From Solirubrobacter sp963724195 (GTDB taxonomy: Bacteria; Actinomycetota; Thermoleophilia; Solirubrobacterales; Solirubrobacteraceae): a stretch of DNA of 64,000 nucleotides. This document shows positions 56,844 through 64,000 of the stretch, piece after piece; within the stretch, counting starts at the first letter, position 1; every line of letters begins with the position of its first letter. The stretch covers positions 186,001-250,000 of the forward strand of contig CAVRTQ010000018.1 in the NCBI GenBank assembly GCA_963724195.1, in the 5' to 3' direction. A model generated the notes under the pieces. That model saw only the letters and a list, made by a program, of their open reading frames with translations, had not been told where the DNA came from and made no database searches. The position numbers were made by a program, and so were the translations under genes.

Positions 56844-57341
56844 TCAGAGAATCAGACAGGAGGTCGTGGCGTGCGCGAACAGCCGCTCAGGATCGGCCTC
56901 CGCGTACAGGCGACCCTCGGACGTCGCGAGCTTACGACCCGCATGGACCACGCGCGAGTCGGCCAGCACCCGGCCCGTCTCCGCCGTCATCCCGCGCACG
57001 TAGCGCACGTGCAGGTCGGTCGTCGTGTAGCGGGCGCCCGCGGGCAGGACGGTGTGGATCGCGCAGCCGAGCGAGGAATCCAGCAGCGTCGCCGCGACGC
57101 CGCCGTGCACGGAGCCGATCGGGTTGTACATCCATTCCTGGGGCGTGACGGCGAAGATCACGCGCCCAGGCTCGACGAGCGTGATCTCGAAGTCGAGCAG
57201 CGAGGCGATCGGCGGCGGCGGGAGCTCACCCGCCGCGATCTTGCGGATGGCCTCGATGCCCGGCAGCTCGGCCGCGGCCTGCGCCGTGATCATCGGGTCG
57301 GCCCAGGTGAACGTGCGCTCGCGCGAATTGAGTTGCGTCAC
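56844..57341 (-). CDS. PaaI-family hotdog thioesterase
   Basis: 165 residues with a single hotdog domain: NPIGSVHGGVAATLLDSSLGCAI contains the G-x-x-H-G-G motif and the catalytic-side Asp, followed by YTTTDLHVRYVRGMTAETGRVLADSRVVHAGRKLATSEGRLY. Members hydrolyse acyl-CoA or aryl-CoA thioesters in the cytoplasm. The substrate is not predictable. The gene precedes nothing of related function. Confidence 0.88.
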   Translation of the reverse strand: MTQLNSRERTFTWADPMITAQAAAELPGIEAIRKIAAGELPPPPIASLLDFEITLVEPGRVIFAVTPQEWMYNPIGSVHGGVAATLLDSSLGCAIHTVLPAGARYTTTDLHVRYVRGMTAETGRVLADSRVVHAGRKLATSEGRLYAEADPERLFAHATTSCLIL

Positions 57342-57357
57342 GCAACTCAGCGTACCG

Positions 57358-57978
57358 TCAACCGTGGCGGACGGTCCGCCAGGATTGCCACGTGATCCGC
57401 AGGATGACGAGCGCGATCACGAGGCCGATGACCGGGTCCGCGGCGGGCAGGCCGAGCGCAACGACGATCGCGCTCGCGACCACCGCGAGGCTGACGAGCC
57501 CGTCCGTGCGCGCGTGGTAGCCGTCGGCGACGAGCGCCGGGCTCTCCAGCCGCCGTCCGGCGCGGAGGCGGATCGCCGCCGCCCATTCGTTGCCGAGGAA
57601 GCCGATGACGCCCGCCAGCGCCAGCGCGGGCAGGTGATCGATGTCCTGCGGGTTGATCAGCCGGTCGACGGCCTGGAACGCCGCGACGCAGGCGCTGAAG
57701 AAGATCACGGCGACGACGATGTAGCCCGCACCCCGCTCCGCCCGCGCACTGCGCAACAGGAACGCGATCGCGAGCGGCACGGCGGTCAGCGCGTCACCGA
57801 CGTTGTGGATGAGGTCGGCGAGCAGCGCGACGCTGCCGGTGGCCACGAACACGCCGATCTGCGCCACCCCGGTGACCAGCAGGACGACGAGGCTCAGCGC
57901 CACCGCCCGCAGCCCGGCGCGTGAGCGCGTGATCGAGCGGTCGACGAGCCCGTGGCTGTGCCCATGGGCCTCAGACAT
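57358..57978 (-). CDS. CDF-family metal efflux protein without C-terminal domain
   Basis: 206 residues. A His-rich start (MSEAHGHSHG) precedes six hydrophobic helices. The metal site is seen as ALLADLIHNVGDALTAVP on helix 2 (H-N-x-x-D) and ALVADGYHARTDGLVSL on helix 5 (H-x-x-x-D), which fit zinc-type CDF proteins. The usual cytoplasmic metallochaperone-like domain of about 90 residues is absent; the protein stops just after helix 6 (WQSWRTVRHG). Short CDFs exist, but a frameshift is not excluded. Its start lies inside the end of the ArsR gene, so both belong to one zinc-homeostasis unit. Confidence 0.85.
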   Translation of the reverse strand: MSEAHGHSHGLVDRSITRSRAGLRAVALSLVVLLVTGVAQIGVFVATGSVALLADLIHNVGDALTAVPLAIAFLLRSARAERGAGYIVVAVIFFSACVAAFQAVDRLINPQDIDHLPALALAGVIGFLGNEWAAAIRLRAGRRLESPALVADGYHARTDGLVSLAVVASAIVVALGLPAADPVIGLVIALVILRITWQSWRTVRHG

Positions 57979-58333
57979 GCTCACGCGCCGGCGTGTCGAC
58001 CCAGCCGTGCTCGGCGTGCTCGAGCTGGTGCCGGATCGCGCCCAGCAGGTCGACGAGATGGTCGTCGTGCAGCTGGTACAGCATCCGCCGTCCGTCGCGG
58101 CGCACGGTCACCATCCGCAGGTGGCGCAGGACGCGGAGCTGCTGGGAGACGGCGTTCGCGCCGAGCCCGGCTTCCCGCGCCAGCTCGTCCACCGCCAGCT
58201 CCCGCCCGACGAGCGCATACAGCAGCTTCAGCCGGCTCGCGGTCGCGAACGCGGCCATCCGCTCGGCGATCCGCTCCGCCTCCCCGTCCGCCAGCGGACG
58301 GTCCGGCGACAGGTGCTCTTCGGGCCGCGGCAT
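57971..58333 (-). CDS. ArsR/SmtB-family metal sensor (CzrA/NmtR type)
   Basis: 120 residues. The winged helix is FATASRLKLLYALVGRELAVDELAREAGLGANAVSQQLRVLRHLRMVTVRRDGRRMLYQL. The last helix, DDHLVDLLGAIRHQLEHAEH, has the Asp-x-His and later His pair of alpha-5 zinc sites, although the spacing to the third ligand is one short of CzrA. Binding of zinc (or cobalt/nickel) releases DNA, here switching on the CDF exporter. ATG 58333 is preferred over GTG 58339 because the operator ends there. Confidence 0.9.
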   Translation of the reverse strand: MPRPEEHLSPDRPLADGEAERIAERMAAFATASRLKLLYALVGRELAVDELAREAGLGANAVSQQLRVLRHLRMVTVRRDGRRMLYQLHDDHLVDLLGAIRHQLEHAEHGWVDTPAREHV

Positions 58334-58334
58334 C

Positions 58335-58356
58335 CGCACAACATAACATCTGTGCG
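58335..58356 (-). promoter_or_regulatory. ArsR operator CGCACA-N10-TGTGCG
   Basis: Six-base perfect arms with an AT-rich ten-base centre (ACATAACATC) lie one base upstream of the ArsR ATG. Position and form fit ArsR/SmtB sites, which overlap the promoter and block polymerase. Confidence 0.65.
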
Positions 58357-58367
58357 CCTATAAAGAT

Positions 58368-58407
58368 AAAGAGGGACTGTCCCTCTTTAGAAACGAGGGA
58401 CAGTCCC
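58368..58407. repeat. Two palindromes based on GGGAC-N-GTCCC
   Basis: The first, 58368-58388, is perfect: AAAGAGGGAC, T, GTCCCTCTTT. Eight bases later GGGAC-A-GTCCC (58397-58407) repeats the stem with the opposite central base. They follow the stop of the phosphatase gene and could terminate it, but they also share AAA...TTT flanks and the single central base with the palindromes at 12.1 and 31.3 kb. Confidence 0.85.
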
Positions 58408-58420
58408 GGGCACTACGGAG

Positions 58421-60190
58421 CTACGGGGTGGTGGTGGAGAGGGTCAGCGTCAGCGGCTTCGCGTAGGAACCCGTGCGCAGCGCCTCGTTGGCACCGATGG
58501 ACTGCTTGAACTTCAGGGTGAGCAGGTCGTTGGAGACCGGCCCGGCCCAGGCGTGCAGCGCGAGCTGCGTGTTGCCGACGGCGGCGAACGGGTTGTTCAC
58601 CGCGGCCTGCAGCGGCTGCTCGAGCGAGAACGCGCCGTTGACGAGCTTGCCGGCGCCGGCCGTCGACGGATCGACGATCGACAGCGTGGCGTCAGCCGCC
58701 GTGCTGGTGACCTTGACCGGGACGGACGTCTCGTAGTCCTTGGCGACGCCCGGGGTGAAGGCGCCCAGGCTCGGCGCGCCGTCGAGGGCGAGCGAGAGCG
58801 TGTTGGCGACGGTGCCGCCCACGCCCGTGGGCTTGACGCTCTCGAGGTTCTCCGTGATCACCTTCGGCCCGTTGGCGGGCTTGGTGATCGTGAAGTCGTC
58901 GTAGAGCTCGCCGTTGGCGTCCTTGGACTTGTAGGACAGCTTGTCGCCGTCGAGGCTGATCACCTGGAACAGCTGGGTGTTCATGCCGATCTTCTTGGCG
59001 ATCGCACCGTTCGTGGTCCAGTTGAGGTCGTTGGCCTCGTACATCTTCGGCCCGGACACGGAGACGACGTAGATCGACGTCCCGGTCTGGGTCGTGGTGC
59101 CCTCGGCCATGTTGCCGCGGCCGTAGGAGTGATCGTGGCCCTGGAGCACGAGATCGACGCCGTAGCGCTCGAGCACCGGCAGCCAGGAGGCACGCTGCGA
59201 CGGGTTGTTCCGCCCCTCGGCGGTGGAGAACATCGGGTGGTGGAAGGTCGCGACCGTCCACTTGTTCGGGTTGTTCTGCAGGACGCCTTCGAGCCAGGCG
59301 CGCTGGACCTCGAGGAACTCCGGACGCAGCGCGGAAGCCACGGCCGAGACGTTCGAGTTCAGCGAGATGAACCGGACGCCCTGGTAGTCCGAGTAGAACA
59401 CGGTGCCCTTGAGCGCGTCGATGACCGCGGCCGTGCCCTGCGTGGGGCCGTTGTCCGGGAACGCGAACTGCGTGCGCCAGTACGGGGCCAGCGTCGTGCC
59501 GCTGTACTCGTGGTTGCCCGGCGTGGCGATGTTGTTCTGCATGGCCGGGATGAACGAGTTGGCCTTGAACCACTCGCCCCACTGGCCGTCGTTGCTGGAC
59601 GTGTCGACGAGGTCGCCGGCGTGAACCGTCAGCTTCGCCTCGGGAGCGTCCTTGAACGCCTGGCGGACCAGACGCGACCAGTGCTCCTGGATGTCGTTCT
59701 GCGCGTCGCCGAGGTAGACGAACGAGAACGGCTTGTACGTGGCGGCGGCGGTCTCGAACTCGAGCCACTCGCCCCAGTTCGTGCCGTCGCCGACGCGGTA
59801 GAGGTACTTCGTCTCCGGCTCCAGCCCCGTGAAGCGGACCGTGTGGAACACGGTCTCGGCGCCGAGGCTCGAGGTCTGCTGGACGTTGCGCGTCGCGAGC
59901 ACGGTCGTGGCGCTCGCCTTGAAGCCGGGCCCTCCGGTCGACTTCGCGAGCTGCGCCTGAGCGGACTTGACGGTCGTGTCGGTCCGCCACGTCACCGACT
60001 GCGAGTTGGACGGATCCGCCTCGTTCGTCAGCGCGATGCGGTCCGGCAAGGTCGTCGGCTTGTGCTTCTCCGCGGCCGGATAGGCCGGGGTCGGTTCGTT
60101 CTGGGACTGTGCGACGTTGATTCCCGCCGCGAAGAGCGCTGCCGTAAGAGCAGCGCCCAAAAGCGCCCGGTGTGCCACCGGTGCGTTCAT
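58421..60190 (-). CDS. Secreted purple-acid-phosphatase-like metallophosphoesterase with LSTTTP domain
   Basis: 589 residues, unbroken. A signal peptide (LLGAALTAALFAAGINVAQS) leads into an Fn3-like N-domain (RIALTNEADPSNSQSVTWRT), then the two-metal phosphatase: GDAQND (161-166), GDLVD (192-196), GNHE (225-228), FHHPMF and GHDHSYG. This order is that of purple acid phosphatases. Residues about 455-589 form a separate domain also found at the end of the rhamnosidase, closing with LTLTLSTTTP. It probably releases phosphate from organic esters outside the cell. GGAGGG lies just before the ATG, and a large palindrome stands in the divergent promoter region. Confidence 0.92.
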   Translation of the reverse strand: MNAPVAHRALLGAALTAALFAAGINVAQSQNEPTPAYPAAEKHKPTTLPDRIALTNEADPSNSQSVTWRTDTTVKSAQAQLAKSTGGPGFKASATTVLATRNVQQTSSLGAETVFHTVRFTGLEPETKYLYRVGDGTNWGEWLEFETAAATYKPFSFVYLGDAQNDIQEHWSRLVRQAFKDAPEAKLTVHAGDLVDTSSNDGQWGEWFKANSFIPAMQNNIATPGNHEYSGTTLAPYWRTQFAFPDNGPTQGTAAVIDALKGTVFYSDYQGVRFISLNSNVSAVASALRPEFLEVQRAWLEGVLQNNPNKWTVATFHHPMFSTAEGRNNPSQRASWLPVLERYGVDLVLQGHDHSYGRGNMAEGTTTQTGTSIYVVSVSGPKMYEANDLNWTTNGAIAKKIGMNTQLFQVISLDGDKLSYKSKDANGELYDDFTITKPANGPKVITENLESVKPTGVGGTVANTLSLALDGAPSLGAFTPGVAKDYETSVPVKVTSTAADATLSIVDPSTAGAGKLVNGAFSLEQPLQAAVNNPFAAVGNTQLALHAWAGPVSNDLLTLKFKQSIGANEALRTGSYAKPLTLTLSTTTP

Positions 60191-60254
60191 GACCCTCCTT
60201 GAGCTGGTTCGGGTGTGACCGCGGCGAGTGTTTCGTGAGAGAGGGCTGAGTTCG

Positions 60255-60286
60255 GTTACCGACTCGTGACGTCACGAATCGGTAAC
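60255..60286. promoter_or_regulatory. 32-bp near-perfect palindrome between divergent genes
   Basis: GTTACCGACTCGTGAC and GTCACGAATCGGTAAC meet without a spacer; 15 of 16 pairs match. It lies between the phosphatase start (60190) and the HupE-like start (60324). Its length and zero spacing are typical of a dimeric regulator's site, and position implies joint control of both directions. No matching regulator gene is adjacent. Confidence 0.75.
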
Positions 60287-60323
60287 AGCGCGATCACGAG
60301 CGACTGTGAAAGTGGCGCCCGCC

Positions 60324-61239
60324 ATGAGGAACGCCCTGCTCGCGCTGCTGTTCACGCTCCTGCTGCCCGCCACCGCCGGAGCGGCCGTGGACAAGCCGGG
60401 CGTGTCCGAGATCCGCCAGGACGGCGCCGTCGTCACGTGGGTGCTGGGCATCCCCGGGGAGGAGCTGACCAGCCTCGCCGGCGAGACCCGGGCGTCGGTC
60501 GCGGGCTACATGGCCAACAACGTCCGCATGTCCGTGGACGCGGAGTCCTGCCCGGGCGCGATGACGGACGCGACGCCCGAGCGTCGCGACGGCGTCCCGC
60601 CCTTCGCCCGCGTGACGATGCAGTTCAAGTGCCCGCAGGAGGCCGGGAAGTTCGCGGTCGTCAACGAGATGCTGGTCGTCAGCGCCGTCGACTACGAGCT
60701 CGGCGGCGCGACCGGCACGTTCCGCTTCGGCCCCGATCACACGCTGATGGAAGTGGCGAGCCCGGAGTTCTCGCGCTGGCTGCGTGCAGGCTTCGAGGCG
60801 CTCGCGCTGGGCTGGGAGCACGTGCTGTTCCTCGGCGTCCTGTTGCTCGGCGCGCGCACCGGGCGTGAGCTCGGCGCGTTCGTGGCGTGCGTCACGGCCG
60901 CCTACCTGCTCGCGCTCGGTGCTCGCGGTCCTCGGCGTCGTCAGCGTGCCCGAGCGGGTGATCGAGGCGCTGACCGTCGCCTCGATCGTCGCGGTCGCCG
61001 CGCTGCCGGTGCTCGGCATCGCCGGGCGCACGCAGCTGTCGATCGTGTTCGCGCTCGCGCTGGTGCACGGGCTCGCGTTCGCGATCGCGGTCCCGGACGA
61101 CAACGCGCTGGGCGGCTTCGCCGTCGGCCTCCTGCTCGCCGAAGCGCTGATCGTCACGCTGGCCGGAGCGCTCCGGCTCGCCCTTCCCAAGCTCGTAACA
61201 GCGGAGAGCGCCATGAGTGGTCAACTGCGCCGGCGATGA
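60324..61239 (+). CDS. HupE/UreJ-like membrane protein 1, one frameshift
   Basis: About 304 residues after correcting one base near 60920. A signal peptide (MRNALLALLFTLLLPATAGA), a soluble domain of about 140 residues with two Cys (ESCPGAM, FKCPQE), and then a C-terminal helix bundle: LRAGFEALALGWEHVLFLGVLLLGAR, and LVHGLAFAIAVPDDNALGGF. This is the HupE_UreJ_2 type, in which Gly-His/Asp-His pairs on helices suggest metal handling. Helix 1 reads GWEHVLF where active-type relatives have GWDHVLF. It overlaps the second copy by ATGA. Confidence 0.8.
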
Positions 61240-62209
61240 ACCGACTTCTCCTTCTGTGCCTTCTCGCCCTTGCGTTCCCCGCCACCGCGCAGGCGCACTA
61301 CACGACCCAGGGCTTCTCCGAGATCAAGCAGGACGGGCACACCGTCACCTACGTGCTCGGGCTGGAGTCCGACGCCACGTTCACGCTCGCCGACGGCCAG
61401 GACCGCGCCGCCCTCACCGCCTACCTGCTCCCCCGCGTGCGGGTGTCGAGCGCCGGTGCGCCGTGCGACGGCGTGCTGAAGGGGATGGCGCCGCAGCGCT
61501 TCAAGGACCTCGACTACACGCGCTTCGTGCTCGAGTACGAGTGCGCGAACGCTTCCGGCCCGTTCTCCGTCCGCTACGCGGTGCCGGCCGAGAACCTGGC
61601 GTCGTGGGAGCTCGGCGGCAACTCGCCGGCGCCTACGCCTTCGATCCGGACAACACGGTCCTGACGGCGGAGAGCGCCGGGTTCCCGCGATTCATCGAGA
61701 AGGGCGTCGAGCACATCGTGCTCGGCTGGGACCACGTGGTGTTTCTGATGATCCTGCTGCTCGGCGCGCGCACGCTGCGCGACGTCGCCAAGTTCGCGAC
61801 GGTGTTCACCGTGGCGCACAGCATCACGCTGGCACTCGCGCTGCTGGGCGTGGTCGACGTGCCGGCGCGCGATCGTCGAGCCGCTGATCGCCGCGTCGAT
61901 CGTGTACGTCGCCGCCGCCCAGGTGCTCGGCTACGAGGATCCCTACAAGCTCTACATCGTGTTCGGATTCGGCCTGCTGCACGGGCTCGGGTTCGCCGGC
62001 GCGGTGACCTTCCCCGGCGGAACGCCGATCGTGAGCGCGCTGATCGGCTTCAACCTCGGGATCGAGCTCGGGCAGGCGATGATCATCGCCGTCGTGTTCC
62101 CGGTGCTGCTGTGGTCGCGCCGCTACGAGTGGTCCAAGTTCGCGTCACGCCGCGGCCGGCTCGGCCGCCGCCGCTATCGGCCTGTTCTGGCTGTCGCAGC
62201 GGGTTCTAG
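61236..62209 (+). CDS. HupE/UreJ-like membrane protein 2, frameshifted
   Basis: About 324 residues. The layout repeats that of the gene before it: signal peptide (LLLLCLLALAFPATAQA), soluble domain beginning HYTTQGFSEIKQDGHTVTYVLGLE, two Cys, then helices with GVEHIVLGWDHVVFLMILLLGAR, VFTVAHSITLALALLGV and FGFGLLHGLGFAGAV, which carry the conserved Asp-His and His residues. The two proteins are clear paralogues and may form a heteromer. One-base shifts lie near 61625, 61867 and 62143. The C-terminus (AAIGLFWLSQRVL) runs just to the convergent MFS stop, so the exact end is uncertain. Confidence 0.82.
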
Positions 62210-63389
62210 GCGCTCTGATCCGCGCTTCCTGCGCCGGTGAGCGGCAGGGTGAGCGCGAGCGCCAGGCCCGCGAGCGGCAGCGCGGCGACGATCCACATCA
62301 CGGTCTCCAGGCCCGGCCCGGTCGGCGACGAGGCCGAACAGGGCCGCGAAGACGCCGCCGACGCCGATCGAGAAGCCGAGCGTGACGCCGGACGCGATCC
62401 CGAGCCGGCTCGGCAGGTACTCCTGCCCCATCACCACGCTCACGCTGAACGACATCACGGTCACGAAGCCGATCCCGGCGAGCAGGACGCCGGCGAGGAT
62501 GCCGCCCGGCGCGAGCATGAAGCCGAGCAGGAGCGGGATCTGGGCGACGATCGACCCGATCAGCACGCGGCGGCGGCCGATCCGGTCCACGAGCCGCCCG
62601 CCGACGAGCGTGCCCGACCGCGCCCGCGAACAGCATCCCGGCCAGCGCCACATTGCCGCTCGCCTCGCTCACCCCGTAGGTGTGGATGAGCCACAGCGCC
62701 GCGAACGACTGCAGCCCGAAGTAGACGCCGGAGCGGATCGAGACGACGCCGGCGAGCGTGCCGAACGCGCCCCACTGGTCCTCGCTCCGGTCCGACTTCC
62801 CGGCGGCGTTGGCCTTGGCGGCCGCGGAGCTGCGGCGCTTCATCTTCGGCAGCTCGACCGCCAGGACCACCGCGACGATGGCCGGCAGGATCGCGACGAT
62901 CAGCGTTCCGCTCAGCCCGACCAGGAGCACCGCGGGCGTGATCAGCACGGGCGCGAGCGCGAAGCCGACGTTGCCGCCGACGCTGAACAGGCTCATGCCG
63001 GTGCCGCGGCGGTCACCTGAGGCGTAGTTGGCGTAGCGCGCGCCCTCGGGGTGGAAGGCGGCGACGCCGAGGCCGCCGAGGCCCACCACGATGCAGGTGA
63101 GCGCGAAGCTGTCGAACAGCCCGGCGCCGGCGATCCCCACCGCCGCGAGCGCGACGCCGACCGGCATCAGCCACGCGAGCTGGAGCCGGTCCGAGAGGGC
63201 GCCGAAGACGGGCTGGATGATCGAGGAGCCGATCGTCACCACCAGCAGCAGCACACCCGCGGCGCCGAAGGAGTAGCCGCGCTGGTGCACGAGGAACGGG
63301 ATCAGCGCGGGAATCGACCCCTGACACAGGTCCGCCGCGGCGTGGCCACTTGCGAGGGTGGCCAGGCCGCGGCGGTCCAGATCCTGCAT
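62206..63389 (-). CDS. MFS transporter, fosmidomycin-resistance (Fsr) type, two frameshifts
   Basis: About 394 residues. ATLASGHAAADLCQGSIPALIPFLVHQRGYSF is the Fsr-type start (H-x-x-x-D in helix 1), followed by QPVFGALSDRL (motif A), GGLGVAAFHPEGARYANYASG, which is highly typical of Fsr proteins, and GTLVGGRLVDRIGRRRVLIGS in the second half. One base near 62632 and one near 62322 break the frame; corrected, the protein ends GAGSADQSA at 62206. It is an inner-membrane exporter of small drugs or metabolites. Confidence 0.88.
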
Positions 63390-63397
63390 TCCCTACA

Positions 63398-64000
63398 TCA
63401 AAGCACCAGCTTGAGCTTGCCTTCCTTGTCCGCGGCGGCGCGGCTGGAGACGCGGTACTTGACGGTCAGCGGCTTGCGCTTGGAGGCGGGCTTGCGCGAG
63501 ACCTTGACGTTGTAGGTCTTGCTCTGGCCGCCGTCGAGCGTGTACGCCTGGCGGCCGATCTCGCGACCCTTGTAGAGCAGCGTGACGTAGCCCTGGCAGC
63601 CGGAGGTGCCGGCCGGGCAGCTGACCTTGATCGCGGCCTTGCCCTTCTTGTACTTGGCGGTCTTGCCGATCGTGCCGTGCCCCGGCTGCGCGGGCGGCTG
63701 GACGACGGGGGCGTTGACGGTCTCGACGTCGACCGTCGTGTCATTGGCGTCGATCGTGGCCGTGTCGGTGCCGGAGCCGCCGAAGTAGTGGCCGCGCTCG
63801 CCCTCGCGGACGTTGAACGTGTCGTTGCCCGCACCGCCGTCGGCGACGACCGGAAGGCCGGTGCCGGCGGTGGTCGTGAGCGTGTCGTCGCCGCCGAGCG
63901 AGTTGAGCTCGAAGAACTCCGCGGTCGCGATGCTGAGGCTGAAGGCGCCCGCGCTGGTGCGGTCGTAGCGCGCGCGGCCGTTCTCGGGCTTGAACGTGGA
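63398..64000 (-). CDS. Calcium-binding beta-roll (RTX-like) protein, C-terminal part
   Basis: The frame is open to the right edge, so only about 200 C-terminal residues are seen. The first part has Gly/Asp-rich nonapeptide-like turns (LGGDDTLTTTAG, DGGAGNDTFNV, FGGSGTDTATID), as in hemolysin-type calcium-binding beta-rolls. A Pro-rich linker (VVQPPAQPGHG) leads to a beta-sandwich-like tail with two Cys (VSCPAGTSGCQG) and a Lys-rich end (RKPASKRKPLTVKY, GKLKLVL). Such proteins are exported to the surface. The stop is eight bases from the MFS start, on the same strand. Confidence 0.7.
   Translation of the reverse strand, partial: STFKPENGRARYDRTSAGAFSLSIATAEFFELNSLGGDDTLTTTAGTGLPVVADGGAGNDTFNVREGERGHYFGGSGTDTATIDANDTTVDVETVNAPVVQPPAQPGHGTIGKTAKYKKGKAAIKVSCPAGTSGCQGYVTLLYKGREIGRQAYTLDGGQSKTYNVKVSRKPASKRKPLTVKYRVSSRAAADKEGKLKLVL

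Overview
The window is 64 kb of strongly GC-rich DNA with many GTG/TTG starts, four-base gene overlaps (ATGA, GTGA) and almost no non-coding sequence. Gene content (AftD-like arabinofuranosyltransferase, NmtR/CzrA-type ArsR, short MutY, DivIVA-domain protein, MsiK-type ABC ATPase, N-terminal LysM plus transglycosylase) suggests a high-GC actinobacterium. Solirubrobacterales/Thermoleophilia is my best guess, made from recall of protein style and not from a search. No rRNA, tRNA, CRISPR array or transposase gene was seen.

Layout. (1) 1-21.5 kb is a cell-surface polysaccharide region: two Wzx-like flippases, an O-antigen-ligase-like protein, an acyltransferase, an AftD-like giant arabinosyltransferase, a second multi-pass membrane enzyme, several GT4/GT2 glycosyltransferases, a SAM methyltransferase and a secreted PslG-like glycosidase. 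A housekeeping-type sigma factor, an MFS exporter and a membrane protein with a degenerate HD domain lie inside it. (2) 21.5-29 kb: GNAT, family-4 uracil-DNA glycosylase, DUF2520-panC-panB (pantothenate), DUF47-PiT-small membrane protein (phosphate uptake), a hexapeptide acetyltransferase and a LysM/lytic transglycosylase. (3) 29-31.1 kb: a MarR regulator and a 14-TM drug exporter. (4) 31.1-31.5 kb: an unusual intergenic element, three 35-nt hairpins inside a long inverted repeat. (5) 31.5-37.4 kb: uvrA, M32 carboxypeptidase, DivIVA-domain protein and mutY. (6) 37.5-46.8 kb: secreted GH78 rhamnosidase, PrmA-like methyltransferase, TetR with an ABC exporter across a tandem operator, ArsR-SRPBCC, MFS. 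(7) 46.8-56.4 kb: uvrB, then an alpha-glucoside locus (LacI, orphan NarL-type regulator, binding protein, two permeases, MsiK-like ATPase, GH13 glucosidase). (8) 56.4-64 kb: thioesterase, zinc-type ArsR plus CDF transporter, secreted purple-acid-phosphatase-like enzyme, a HupE-like pair, an Fsr-type MFS and the end of a beta-roll protein.

Sequence quality shapes the annotation. Dozens of single-base shifts break otherwise clean reading frames, nearly all behaving as one extra base, and they cluster at 3-8 kb and 37-41 kb. I treat the affected genes as intact genes carrying probable indel errors, not as pseudogenes, and give full-length coordinates. The parts most worth checking are the hairpin array at 31.1-31.5 kb, the dispersed palindromes of the form AAA-stem-TTT, and a C-terminal domain shared by two secreted enzymes that ends in LSTTTP/LSTTSP.
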